Source: an uncultured Cellvibrio sp. (GTDB lineage Bacteria > Pseudomonadota > Gammaproteobacteria > Pseudomonadales > Cellvibrionaceae). Taken from it: 32,422 bases of DNA. Shown here piece by piece: positions 18,086-27,110 of the stretch; position 1 is the stretch's first letter, and each line of letters starts with the position of its first letter. Both the position numbers and the translations under genes were made by a program. Location: contig CAMLML010000050.1 of assembly GCA_946481095.1 (NCBI GenBank), positions 1 to 32,422 of the forward strand. The letters run 5' to 3'. The notes beneath the pieces were generated by a model. The model searched no databases. It was not told the DNA's origin and saw nothing but the letters and a program-made list of their open reading frames with translations.

Positions 18086-18266
18086 AAAAAAACTCCAAAG
18101 TGACAGATAGTTTTGACTGAAAGTCTTATGCTTGAATATCCATTAGGAAAATCTATTATTCCTTTAAGTTATCAAGCGATCAAAACTCTTCAGGCTTATC
18201 GAGGTTATCGGTTGTTTCTTTATTTCCTTTAATGAAATTTTTTTAACAACCCCGATCCTGTAGCTA

Positions 18267-18295
18267 ACTATAGTAGAAGCTCGATTCTCTGCCAG
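18267..18295 (-). promoter_or_regulatory. Candidate promoter for mshA
   Basis: In the 221-bp gap between mshG and mshA, the minus strand shows CTGGCA (18290-18295, 4 of 6 to the -35 consensus), a 17-bp spacer and TATAGT (18267-18272, 5 of 6 to the -10 consensus). That leaves about 180 nt of leader before the mshA start. No intrinsic terminator is obvious between mshG and this site. The rest of the gap has two near-repeats of GATAACCTCGATAAG-like sequence but no gene. Confidence 0.4.
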
Positions 18296-18306
18296 TTTGC
18301 AATAAA

Positions 18307-19527
18307 TTATTTTTGAATGTTGTACATTTCCCACATAGGTAAAAATATTCCAAGCGCCAACACTGTAACGAATCCTGCCATCATTATTATAATTAATGGT
18401 TCTATTCGATCACTTAATCGTTTCACTTCGTAATCAACTTCGCTTTCATAAAAATTGGCGACCTCTGCCAATAATGCATCTACCTGTCCACTTTCTTCAC
18501 CCACAGAAATCATTTGTAAAATCAGCGGCGTAAACATTCCGCTTACAAGATGCGTCTGATACAAGCCTTCGCCTCGCTCAACACCCGCACGAATTTGCCT
18601 GATTTTGTCACCTAAATAAGGATTATCTATAGCACGTGCGCAAAGCTCCAGTGATGGAGACAAAGGCAAACCAGCAGAAAGCATTAATGAAAATGTTCGC
18701 GAATATCGGGCAAGCGATGCGCGCTCGATAATATCGCCGATAATGGGAGCAGTTAATTTTTTTCTTCCTAAAACCCGCGAGCCTTCTTCTGTACGTACAT
18801 AGTGATAAATCCAAACAGAAACACCTATCACAACCAAACTGATCAACCACCAAAAATTAACAAAAAAATCTGAAATGCCTATCAGTATTCTTGTATAAAT
18901 AGGTAACTCAGCACCAAATTTTGCAAACATATCAGCAAACGCAGGAATCACTTTATAATTAACTATGGCCAGGGCTACAGCCATTACCAAAAGCACTACA
19001 CCGGGATAACGCAGCGCTGTTTGAATACTGCGAACCGTTCCATGATCACGTTCAAGATAATCAGCCAACTGTTTAAAAATAACATCCAGCTTTCCTGAAT
19101 TTTCACCAACATTAATCAAGCTCACCATTAAATTGCTGAATATTTTTGGATGCTGCCGCATGGCGGTTGATAATTCGGCACCCATTTCCAATCGCTCGAC
19201 CAGATCATTAATCGTTTGCTGGAAAGCATAGTTACGCAACGAAGCTGCAAGTCCACGCAAACCTTTTACTAATGGAATTCCTGCGCGTGTGATGGTATGC
19301 ATTTGTCGGCAAAACATAATCAGCTCAACTGCGGTTACTTTTCCCGAGTTGGTTGCACGTTCAAATTTTTCCGATAAAGATAATTTTTCTACAAAGGGAG
19401 TTAAATTAATCGGCGTAATGCCTCGTCCCAATAATTGATTGGCAGCAGCATCGGCTGTAGCGGCATCAAGTTGGCCCTGAATCATTTTGCCTTCCGAGCT
19501 GCGACCTTTAAATTCAAATACCGCCAT
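18307..19527 (-). CDS. mshG: MSHA inner-membrane platform protein MshG
   Basis: A 406-residue GspF/PilC-family protein, the polytopic core on which the assembly ATPase acts. Two type II secretion F domains are visible (about 70-195 and 272-395), each ending in hydrophobic helices; membrane segments lie near 168-190, 214-240 and 373-400. The NVGENSGKL and SVGEESGQVD motifs (one per domain) are family signatures. It starts 4 bases after mshE and ends just before the gap that precedes mshA. Confidence 0.92.
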   Translation of the reverse strand: MAVFEFKGRSSEGKMIQGQLDAATADAAANQLLGRGITPINLTPFVEKLSLSEKFERATNSGKVTAVELIMFCRQMHTITRAGIPLVKGLRGLAASLRNYAFQQTINDLVERLEMGAELSTAMRQHPKIFSNLMVSLINVGENSGKLDVIFKQLADYLERDHGTVRSIQTALRYPGVVLLVMAVALAIVNYKVIPAFADMFAKFGAELPIYTRILIGISDFFVNFWWLISLVVIGVSVWIYHYVRTEEGSRVLGRKKLTAPIIGDIIERASLARYSRTFSLMLSAGLPLSPSLELCARAIDNPYLGDKIRQIRAGVERGEGLYQTHLVSGMFTPLILQMISVGEESGQVDALLAEVANFYESEVDYEVKRLSDRIEPLIIIMMAGFVTVLALGIFLPMWEMYNIQK

Positions 19528-19531
19528 CAGA

Positions 19532-21253
19532 TCAATTCTCTATGTCATCGATTTGTGCTGAAATACTCATCACTTCTTCAAGGCTGGTAATACCATCGAT
19601 TGCATATTGCAAGGCCACCTGACTGAGCGGAACAAAGTGATGACTTTCGTTGGCTGCTTTGGTAAAACCGTTGATATCTTTTAATCTGAGCGCTTCTGCC
19701 ATCGCATTATTTAATTCCAATAATTCAAAAACACCCACACGACCGCGATAACCTGTGTTGTGGCAATGCGAACAACCTGTGCCCTGTTTAAAGGTTACAG
19801 ATGTAAGATCACGGCCTTTCGCCAGTAAAGCCAATAACTGTTTTTCGTTGGCATCCGGTGTATGGGGTTGCACGCAAGTCACACAAATTCGTCTTACCAA
19901 CCTCTGCGCAACAATTGCTTTTAATGATGCAGCAACCAGGTAGGAATCAACCCCTATATCAATTAATCGTAATGCCGATGTTACTGCATCATTGGTGTGT
20001 AATGTTGATAACACCATATGACCCGTCATAGATGCACGCAAAGCAATCTCAGCCGATTCCGCATCGCGAATTTCACCGACCAATAAAATATCCGGATCCT
20101 GACGCAAAGTTGCTCGCAGCACATTGGAAAAAGTTAAACCAATTTTTTCATGCAATCCGACTTGACTGATTCTGGGCAAACGATATTCAACCGGATCTTC
20201 TACCGTAATGATTTTCTTTTCCGGCTTATTTAATTCTGACAAAGCGCCATAAAGTGTTGTGGTTTTACCACTACCCGTTGGCCCTGTTACCAAAACCAAT
20301 CCGTGTGGACGTGTAATGGATTTACGAAATCGCTCAATCATCTGACGGGGCATTCCCACTTTTTCCAGAGGCAAAACACCATCCGTATGGTCGAGCAAAC
20401 GCATAACAACCGATTCGCCAAACTGCACAGGCATAGTGGATATACGCACATCGATATTGCGATGTTTTACTTTCAAATTAAAACGCCCGTCTTGCGGTAA
20501 ACGTTTTTCTGAAATATCCAGGCCAGACATGAGCTTCAAGCGTACTACCAATGCCGGTGCAATTCGTTTTTCATTCATGACTTGCTCTATCAAAGAACCG
20601 TCAATCCTGTTGCGAATACGTAATACTTTTTCATCCGGTTCTATATGAATATCAGATGCTTTTGTGGTGATAGCTTCTTCAAATATTTTTTGTAATAAAC
20701 GGGCAACCGGTGCTTCTGTATCGGTTGCATCAGTCACTATATCGGCTATATCAACTGCAGATTCCTGTAACTCTTCTTCCAACTCACCAGCAAGGCTGGC
20801 AATTTCATCTGCACGACTATAAGCGATATCCAAAATGTCCAGCAATTCGGACTCGCGAACTACGGCAGGTTTTAATGGTCGGGAAATTTGTCGCTGTAAT
20901 TCATCCAAACCAAAAATATCGGTTGGATCAGCCATACCCAATAAATAACCATCAAAATCTTCACGCAACAGGATTACGCGATAACGACGAGCTGTTGTTT
21001 CCGGCAATCTTTGCACCAGATCACGATCAAAACGGAATTGTTTTAATTCAACAAAAGGAATATGTAATTGCGCTGACAAAAGTTCCAGTAATGCATTTTC
21101 TTCAACATATTTTAACTCGACCAGCGTTGCGCCCAGCTTTCGGCCAGTCAACTTCTGCTCTTGCAAAGCATGTTGCAATTGCGTTTCAGTGATCATTTGT
21201 TTTTCAACCAGCAGATCACCAATACGAATTCTTTTTGGAGCGTTAGTCATCAT
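19532..21253 (-). CDS. mshE: MSHA assembly ATPase MshE
   Basis: A 573-residue GspE/PilB-type secretion ATPase that powers pilus extension. The C-terminal motor has Walker A GPTGSGKT (324-331), an Asp box near EDPVEYR (352-357), Walker B DPDILLVGEIRD (386-397), His box STLHTND (416-422) and a four-cysteine zinc motif (CVTC at 457-460, CSHC at about 494-497). The N-terminus carries the MshEN fold: tandem motifs starting RIGDLLVEKQMI (10-21) and KLGATLVELKYV (39-50), the region that binds cyclic di-GMP in MshE proteins. This implies that pilus extension responds to c-di-GMP. Its ATG follows the mshN stop directly; a second ATG is the next codon. Confidence 0.94.
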   Translation of the reverse strand: MMTNAPKRIRIGDLLVEKQMITETQLQHALQEQKLTGRKLGATLVELKYVEENALLELLSAQLHIPFVELKQFRFDRDLVQRLPETTARRYRVILLREDFDGYLLGMADPTDIFGLDELQRQISRPLKPAVVRESELLDILDIAYSRADEIASLAGELEEELQESAVDIADIVTDATDTEAPVARLLQKIFEEAITTKASDIHIEPDEKVLRIRNRIDGSLIEQVMNEKRIAPALVVRLKLMSGLDISEKRLPQDGRFNLKVKHRNIDVRISTMPVQFGESVVMRLLDHTDGVLPLEKVGMPRQMIERFRKSITRPHGLVLVTGPTGSGKTTTLYGALSELNKPEKKIITVEDPVEYRLPRISQVGLHEKIGLTFSNVLRATLRQDPDILLVGEIRDAESAEIALRASMTGHMVLSTLHTNDAVTSALRLIDIGVDSYLVAASLKAIVAQRLVRRICVTCVQPHTPDANEKQLLALLAKGRDLTSVTFKQGTGCSHCHNTGYRGRVGVFELLELNNAMAEALRLKDINGFTKAANESHHFVPLSQVALQYAIDGITSLEEVMSISAQIDDIEN

Positions 21254-22732
21254 TTAATGATCTCTTGATAACTGCATAATTCTGGTTTTGGCATATTCCT
21301 GTACCTCTGATTCAATTTGTTCAAATTCCAGTATTTTCTTGTAGGCATGAATCGCAGCAGGCACCTGATTCTGTGCATCCAGTGAAAGTGCCAAGCCCAA
21401 CCAATAAGCAGGTTTTGCATTAAAACTTTGCAATAGATTTCGATAGGCGCTGACAGCTTGCATATAGAGTTGCTCGCGTTGATACAAACCTGCCAATAAA
21501 GCGCGGTAGTTTTCGTTAGCTGCCGCTTCTGACAACCGGGATTCCAGCAAACCAATTGCAGATTGATTATCACCGTCTAACACTTTTACACGTGCCTGGT
21601 AATAGGTTTGATCCACTGCTGCCATATTTAAATTGGAATCCAACAGTGTTTGCATGGCCACTCTATTTTTATCCTGATAATAGAGATCCAATAAATATTG
21701 TTCAGACATGGGTGCTACATAAAGCTGGATATGATTTTCCAACCAGTCTACAGCTTTTAGTCTAGCGCCTTGTGCAATCAACTCTATCGCCTGCTTCACA
21801 GCTTGCTGATCAAGAAACTCTGTATTAGGTGTAATGACCATTTTTGATGTTTGTCCGGTTTGATGTTGTTCAAACGGATCATTTACAGCCAAAGATTTAA
21901 TTTCTGTGGATTTAATGTCTGTCGATTCAACCACAGCTGGTATTTTGTTCTGTTGATTTTCCATCACAACGACATCCTGCGACGGATAACTTTTTCTTAA
22001 TTGATCAATGCGTGGATCATCAGGTGTCACAGTGGTGGCTTTATCCAGAAAAAAATTCGCTTTGGTAAAAGCATTTTTTTGAATGGATTTTTCAGCCATT
22101 TGTAAATATCGATCTGTAATTTTCTGCATCCCCGCAACAGCAAGCCCATTGTTAGCATCCAATTCGAGTAACTGTTGATAATAAAAATACGCATTGTCAT
22201 TTTCCGGTGAAGTCAATCTATCCAGAGTCATGGCTCGACTGGCCTGATCTATCAATCGATAAATTTCAGTTTGTTTATCATCCAATTGATATTGCTGTAT
22301 TGAGGGATTTTGCTGTATTAATGAATTATCATGAGTGATTTGTACAGCCGGATTCGACTGCAATTGGGAATCAGGCTGCAATGTTTGTGGAGGCGGATCA
22401 ATCACAGGCCGTGATAAATTATTTTCCGGAGTTTCAATGATCGAATGCCGGTCACCGGATTGAACCGATTGCATTTCATTTGGCGATATCGCAGATGCGG
22501 CTTGCTGATTCACACCATATTGGTTGATCAAAAACTGCATCAGGGCATAGCCCGCAATAAAAATTGCGGCGGTTATCAACACCAAAGGAATGCGGGAATG
22601 TTGAAAAAAATTTCCTATGCTTTCTTGCTCACAGGATTGCGAATGCACATCATGGATTATGGCAGGCGTAACTTGCTGACCTGCCGTTTGCTTTTTGGAA
22701 AGATCACGCAACATATCGTTAATCAGGCTCAT
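21254..22732 (-). CDS. mshN: MSHA biogenesis TPR protein MshN
   Basis: A 492-residue protein with N-terminal cytosolic MSLINDMLRDLSKKQ, the recognisable MshN start, a single membrane helix (about 50-72, IPLVLITAAIFIAGYALMQF), then a Gln/Asn/Pro-rich linker and tetratricopeptide-like helical repeats in the C-terminal half (about 150-490). It probably joins the inner-membrane complex to the secretin side in the periplasm. The frame is open to 22804, but the ATG at 22732 overlaps the mshM stop (ATGA) and gives the family N-terminus, so it is the better start. Confidence 0.88.
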   Translation of the reverse strand: MSLINDMLRDLSKKQTAGQQVTPAIIHDVHSQSCEQESIGNFFQHSRIPLVLITAAIFIAGYALMQFLINQYGVNQQAASAISPNEMQSVQSGDRHSIIETPENNLSRPVIDPPPQTLQPDSQLQSNPAVQITHDNSLIQQNPSIQQYQLDDKQTEIYRLIDQASRAMTLDRLTSPENDNAYFYYQQLLELDANNGLAVAGMQKITDRYLQMAEKSIQKNAFTKANFFLDKATTVTPDDPRIDQLRKSYPSQDVVVMENQQNKIPAVVESTDIKSTEIKSLAVNDPFEQHQTGQTSKMVITPNTEFLDQQAVKQAIELIAQGARLKAVDWLENHIQLYVAPMSEQYLLDLYYQDKNRVAMQTLLDSNLNMAAVDQTYYQARVKVLDGDNQSAIGLLESRLSEAAANENYRALLAGLYQREQLYMQAVSAYRNLLQSFNAKPAYWLGLALSLDAQNQVPAAIHAYKKILEFEQIESEVQEYAKTRIMQLSRDH

Positions 22733-23643
22733 AAGCTCCCTCCCAAGGCAGGGGTAATACTGAAAGCCACCGCTGCTGTCAGTGCCAATAATGGCCACAA
22801 CCAATAATCACGCCGCGCTTGCCATCGTCCATATTTTTTTGCTTCTGCGGTATCCAATATCGCACTGACCATATGTTGCCGATCAACGGTTAAAGCTGAT
22901 TTTCCGTATGCAGCCAGCAAAGCTTTATGTGCAAGAATATTAATCAAACGCGGTACACCACCACTTGCCGCATAAAGCAATCGTAACGCAGATGATGAAA
23001 AAATATTTTTTTTACAACCTGCTGATGTAATCCGATAATTCACATAATGATAAACCTGTCGGCGATTCAAACAGGAAATCGTTTCTGCAAATACAATGCG
23101 CTGATTTAATTGACGTAGATCCGGTTGGCGTAATACATCATCCAATTCGGGCTGCCCCATCAATACTACTTGCAAGAGTTTGCTTTTTTCAGTTTCGAGA
23201 TTGGTTAACAAGCGCAGGGCTTCAATCGTTTCTCTTGGCATAGCTTGAGCTTCATCAACTATCAACACCACCTGACGTTTTTGCGATGCAAGATCAATCA
23301 GGCGTTGGGTAATTTCACGCAATAATTGATAGGAAGGCATTTGATTGTCGTAGGCAATACCAATTTCTTCTGCCAAAAACCATTTCAGTTCTTCAGGTGT
23401 TAAATAAGGATTGGGAATGTAAGCCGTGATAAAACGATCAGACAATGCCGTTAATAATTTTCGGCCCAATAAGGTTTTTCCCGTACCCACTTCACCAATT
23501 ACCTTAATAAAACCTTCACTGTGTTTCAGTGCCAACAACAGAGTATTCAATACATCGCGATGCCCCGGGCTATTAAAATAGAATTGGGTATCGGGTGTTA
23601 ATGAAAAGGGATGTTCATTAAGTCCAAAATGTTGCCTATACAT
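22729..23643 (-). CDS. mshM: MSHA AAA+ ATPase MshM (ExeA-like)
   Basis: A 304-residue ExeA/MshM-type ATPase. The N-terminus MYRQHFGLNEHPFSLTPD is the family signature. Walker A GEVGTGKT is at 50-57 and Walker B VVLIVDEAQ at 125-133, with a C-terminal hydrophobic helix (about 278-300) that anchors it to the inner membrane. ExeA-like proteins help assemble or place the secretin. I chose the ATG at 23643, preceded by AGGTGG, over upstream in-frame codons that overlap mshL. It lies 8 bases from mshL and overlaps mshN by 4 bases. Confidence 0.92.
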   Translation of the reverse strand: MYRQHFGLNEHPFSLTPDTQFYFNSPGHRDVLNTLLLALKHSEGFIKVIGEVGTGKTLLGRKLLTALSDRFITAYIPNPYLTPEELKWFLAEEIGIAYDNQMPSYQLLREITQRLIDLASQKRQVVLIVDEAQAMPRETIEALRLLTNLETEKSKLLQVVLMGQPELDDVLRQPDLRQLNQRIVFAETISCLNRRQVYHYVNYRITSAGCKKNIFSSSALRLLYAASGGVPRLINILAHKALLAAYGKSALTVDRQHMVSAILDTAEAKKYGRWQARRDYWLWPLLALTAAVAFSITPALGGSL

Positions 23644-23651
23644 AAAACCAC

Positions 23652-25373
23652 CTATTGTTTTCGGTAGGCGTCGCCTATAGCTTTCATTTTTGACTGCGAA
23701 TCTTGCAACTGATCTTTCCAAACCTGGTCATCAACCACTGTTGGCTTTAATAAAATAACCAATTCTGTTTTACTTTTGCTTTTATTTTTGGTTTTGAACA
23801 GAGAATTCAAAATAGGTACGTCACCGAGAATTGGTCTCTTACCATCTTGATTATTACTTCCCTCTGTCATCAACCCACCCAATACAATTACCTGCCCGTT
23901 AGCCGCTTTTACTATGCTGTCTGACTCACGCACACCGCGCAGAGCCAAAGGTAAAGAGAAATTTTCATTACCAACAGTAAACACTTTTAATTGATCCTTA
24001 ACTTCACTGACCACAGGATGTATGTGTAAAATCACTTCGCCATCTTCAGCAATTTGTGGCGTGACATCCAAGGAGATTCCACTAAAAAATGGAGACAACT
24101 CTATATTCGGTGTTGTAGTGGTAGCTGATGAATTGGTAGTAGTGTTGTTGGATATTCCGGTAATAAAATATTCATCCGAACCCACACGAATGACCGCTTT
24201 TTGATTATTCACCGTAGAAACGCGAGGGCTAGATAAAACTTGTACACTGCCTTGAGTTTCCAAAAATGAAACCAACTTGGTGATATCCCTGATTTGAAAT
24301 AAAGATGCAAACGTAGAGCCAGATGCTGTTGCTTCATTAACTACTGCTGATCCATCCGTATTTAATGGAAAACCTGCTGCCAAATTTTTTGCCTCAGTCA
24401 TTTGCCCGCTGATTTGTCCCCAATTAATTCCCGCTTCAAACCCTTCACTCAAACGCACTTCCAGAATTTTCGCTTCAAGAATAACTTGTCGCTTAATGGT
24501 TAATTCCGATTTCTCCAAAAATTCACGCACTGCACTTAATTCATGTGGAAATGCTTTTACTACAATCATGCCGGCTTGTGGTGACACCACTACCGATCTG
24601 TCTTCAATTTTTCCGCCAATAATGGATGTCACCGTTTGTTCAATCGACGCCCAGAAATCAGTTGTATTCAAGGTTTGTACTCTGGCGCCCGGCGTTAAAC
24701 CCTGACCTGAATTGCCGGATTTTTTTTCAGAGGATTCAATCATGCCTAATAAATTAGCTGTATCCCCTGGATCTGTTTGACCACCGCTGCGGTTGCCGTT
24801 TGAATTATTTCCAGAAGACTGACCGCGACCAATCATCACACTGGTATCAGACACACCTACCCTTTGTACGTCCAGATAATTAATCTGAAAAACCTGAGTG
24901 CGCATTTGATTGGGATAAACCGTATAGATGTTGTAGTCTTTTTTAAATTCATAGCCATAAATATCACGAGTCACTCGCAACACTTCATCCAGAGATACTT
25001 TTTTCAAATCCAATGTCAAGGTACCACTGACATCAGGATGTACCACAATATTCACACCCGTGCCATTTACCAATCCCAGAAAAAAATCTTTTGCTTCAAC
25101 GTTGTGTACAGAAACATCAAAACGTTCAATATCAGCCGCATAATTTGCCGTATTACCAGGCTCATCCAGTAATTTTTCTGACAAGTCTCGGGCTTTAGTA
25201 TCTGTTTTAGCCATTTCACTGGCTAGTATTGCCTCCATTTCTTTTTCTGCGTTGAGATTTTTTTCCTGTTTATTATTACAAGCAGATAAAAAAACAGTCA
25301 TAAACAAACAGATAGCTAACAAGGAATAATATTGTTTTTGCATATTGCAATCCCGATTGTGGAGGCAATTCAT
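23652..25373 (-). CDS. mshL: MSHA outer-membrane secretin MshL
   Basis: A 573-residue secretin. It is a predicted lipoprotein: hydrophobic core SLLAICLFMTVFL and lipobox LSAC, with Cys at residue 32 (or 22 from an alternative ATG at 25343). A secretin N-terminal domain lies around 95-170 (VNGTGVNIVVHPDVSGTL), then a Gly/Ser/Asn-rich loop and the C-terminal secretin barrel (about 340-560) with VLSSPRVSTVNNQKA and VIVLGGLMTEG. It forms the pilus exit pore. The ATG at 25373 overlaps the mshK stop and has AAGGTGA upstream; the ATG at 25343 gives a more usual signal length, so the start is undecided. Confidence 0.92.
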   Translation of the reverse strand: MNCLHNRDCNMQKQYYSLLAICLFMTVFLSACNNKQEKNLNAEKEMEAILASEMAKTDTKARDLSEKLLDEPGNTANYAADIERFDVSVHNVEAKDFFLGLVNGTGVNIVVHPDVSGTLTLDLKKVSLDEVLRVTRDIYGYEFKKDYNIYTVYPNQMRTQVFQINYLDVQRVGVSDTSVMIGRGQSSGNNSNGNRSGGQTDPGDTANLLGMIESSEKKSGNSGQGLTPGARVQTLNTTDFWASIEQTVTSIIGGKIEDRSVVVSPQAGMIVVKAFPHELSAVREFLEKSELTIKRQVILEAKILEVRLSEGFEAGINWGQISGQMTEAKNLAAGFPLNTDGSAVVNEATASGSTFASLFQIRDITKLVSFLETQGSVQVLSSPRVSTVNNQKAVIRVGSDEYFITGISNNTTTNSSATTTTPNIELSPFFSGISLDVTPQIAEDGEVILHIHPVVSEVKDQLKVFTVGNENFSLPLALRGVRESDSIVKAANGQVIVLGGLMTEGSNNQDGKRPILGDVPILNSLFKTKNKSKSKTELVILLKPTVVDDQVWKDQLQDSQSKMKAIGDAYRKQ

Positions 25374-25690
25374 TTTTTCACCTTTGAATCGACCAATGAG
25401 AGTAAGCGTGTGGTGTTATGTGATTGCACAGTGACCGAATTTTTTTTGATAGATACCACTCGAAAACCGGAACCTTTTATTTCTTCCCCTTGACGCAGGG
25501 CCTGCCCATTAATCACCGCAACCTTGCGTTGACTGCTGATCAATACTGAATTCAGATTGAGTACCACTGTCGGGTTTTCTCTGGTTGCCAGCACATTTCC
25601 CAAAGGTGTGGTGGGATCACGCAATTGTTCTGTATCAGCAACAACAGGCAATGCCATCATTAACACTAAGGCACAATACAATTTATACAC
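25370..25690 (-). CDS. mshK: MSHA biogenesis protein MshK (PilP-like)
   Basis: A 106-residue periplasmic protein with a signal peptide (MYKLYCALVLMMALPVVA). The mature N-terminus DTEQLRDPTTPLG and the compact beta-rich domain ending in SVTVQSHNTTRLLSL are typical of MshK/PilP/GspC-like proteins, which connect the inner-membrane complex to the secretin. The start codon is GTG, with GGAGGG about 9 nt upstream, and overlaps the mshJ end by 8 bases. Confidence 0.85.
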   Translation of the reverse strand: MYKLYCALVLMMALPVVADTEQLRDPTTPLGNVLATRENPTVVLNLNSVLISSQRKVAVINGQALRQGEEIKGSGFRVVSIKKNSVTVQSHNTTRLLSLVDSKVKK

Positions 25691-26450
25691 CGAGCAATCC
25701 CTCCTCTGAACTCAGAGTGAAAACCCGTAATTCAATTTCAGCATCCGGATAATCAACGACTTTGTAATCCAGACTTTCCCAATAAAATTTCCAGGATAAA
25801 TTCTCCAGCGATTTAATTAGATTCAACACCCGAAAATAATCACCGCGCAAATGCAAGACCACGCCATGTTTATAAACACCCGATCCTTGAGCTTTGGTTT
25901 CCTGAACAGGAGGTGGCTGTGGAATCGTGAGATCGGGAATCATACCCGCCGATGAGGCACTACTGGATGATTGTGCTGCAGGAGGTTCAATCGGCGTTAT
26001 TTGCACCAACATCATTTCCTGTGCAGACAATGTTTTAATGCTGATTAACTCCAGACCTTTTATCTGATGAAAAACACTTTCCAATATCTGTGGTAAATTT
26101 TCAGCTGCAATCAAACTTTGTGACACACCGGACAATTTTTCTTCAACATCACGCAAGACTATCTGTAACTGCTCAATTTCCGCCTGTTTGACTTTGGCTG
26201 GATCATTAGAAAATGCAGTAGCCAAACCGGTTAATTGATCCTGTGCTTGCTTGCGATCATTGCTCAATTGGAATAGTTGCGCTTTTAATTCAGCGCTACG
26301 TTTGTCATAGGGATATTGAATCAAAAAATTCCAGATTAAAAAAAACAAAGCAATAATACTTAAACCAATTAACACTCTTTCACGGAGAGGTTTTGAATCT
26401 ATCCATTCGCACGCTTTTGTGTAGTATTCCAGTATTGGACCGATGCTCAT
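25683..26450 (-). CDS. mshJ: MSHA biogenesis protein MshJ (PilO/GspM-like)
   Basis: A 255-residue bitopic inner-membrane protein. The N-terminal cytosolic part is about 24 residues, followed by one transmembrane helix (VLIGLSIIALFFLIWNFLI, about 26-44), a coiled-coil stretch (about 50-115) and a periplasmic ferredoxin-like domain, with a Ser/Pro-rich linker (about 160-190) that differs from PilO. It would form the alignment complex with the PilN-like protein. The ATG overlaps the upstream stop in an ATGA arrangement. Confidence 0.87.
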   Translation of the reverse strand: MSIGPILEYYTKACEWIDSKPLRERVLIGLSIIALFFLIWNFLIQYPYDKRSAELKAQLFQLSNDRKQAQDQLTGLATAFSNDPAKVKQAEIEQLQIVLRDVEEKLSGVSQSLIAAENLPQILESVFHQIKGLELISIKTLSAQEMMLVQITPIEPPAAQSSSSASSAGMIPDLTIPQPPPVQETKAQGSGVYKHGVVLHLRGDYFRVLNLIKSLENLSWKFYWESLDYKVVDYPDAEIELRVFTLSSEEGLLGV

Positions 26451-27109
26451 GGCAAGGCTCCTTTTTTTAATCCGCTCTCCTTAATGTAGGTTTGCACAGC
26501 AGAGACTTGTTTATCGAATTCCTTAACCGGTTCTGCCAACACAAACTGCAAGTATCCCGATCTATCTTTAAGAGGTTCTATTTCCAACACACCGAAACTG
26601 ACATTATGGAAATATTCTTCTGACTTTAACGAATGGATATAAGCGGGTAATTTATCAGCCGAAGTGGTTTTACCAACCAACTCAACATAATTACCACCTT
26701 GTTTAATAGAAAAAATTTCCAATGAAATGCCAGAATTGGAATGCTTGGCCATAGCTTCCAATTGTGTAGAAAATCCTTGATCATTGCCCAAACTTTGATA
26801 GGAAATCAGCTGTAACAATTGCTGTCGCCTGGCAATGTCGCTCTTTATCATGAAAATTTTATTATCCAAATCCACTATATTGACTTGTTTTTTAGAGGTA
26901 ACAAATTGTTGCAACTGGGATTTCAATGTCTGGGTTTGTATATTTTCCTGATCCAGATTTTTTTCCATACGCTTATTATCACTGGAGGTTTTCACTGTAA
27001 CAGCAATCAACAATATGACCGATATCAATAACAACACCAATATCTGTGAAGATCTGAAAGGTTCCCGGTTGGGTTGAAACTCCGGAAGATAAAAATTAAT
27101 CTGCTGCAT
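26447..27109 (-). CDS. PilN-like protein of the MSHA locus (MshI2 type)
   Basis: A 220-residue protein. The N-terminus MQQINFYLPEF resembles the INLLP-type motif with which PilN binds PilM; here the partner would be the MshI protein encoded directly upstream. One membrane helix (about 24-42, ILVLLLISVILLIAVTV), a coiled coil (about 43-85) and a small alpha/beta periplasmic domain follow. In some species the corresponding gene is called mshI2. It starts 1 base after the mshI stop and overlaps mshJ by 4 bases. Confidence 0.85.
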   Translation of the reverse strand: MQQINFYLPEFQPNREPFRSSQILVLLLISVILLIAVTVKTSSDNKRMEKNLDQENIQTQTLKSQLQQFVTSKKQVNIVDLDNKIFMIKSDIARRQQLLQLISYQSLGNDQGFSTQLEAMAKHSNSGISLEIFSIKQGGNYVELVGKTTSADKLPAYIHSLKSEEYFHNVSFGVLEIEPLKDRSGYLQFVLAEPVKEFDKQVSAVQTYIKESGLKKGALP

Positions 27110-27110
27110 A

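Noticed and set aside
18278..18298. Sigma54-type promoter before mshA
   Set aside because: TGGCAG is present but the GG and GC elements are 11 bases apart instead of 10, and the -12 context is poor.
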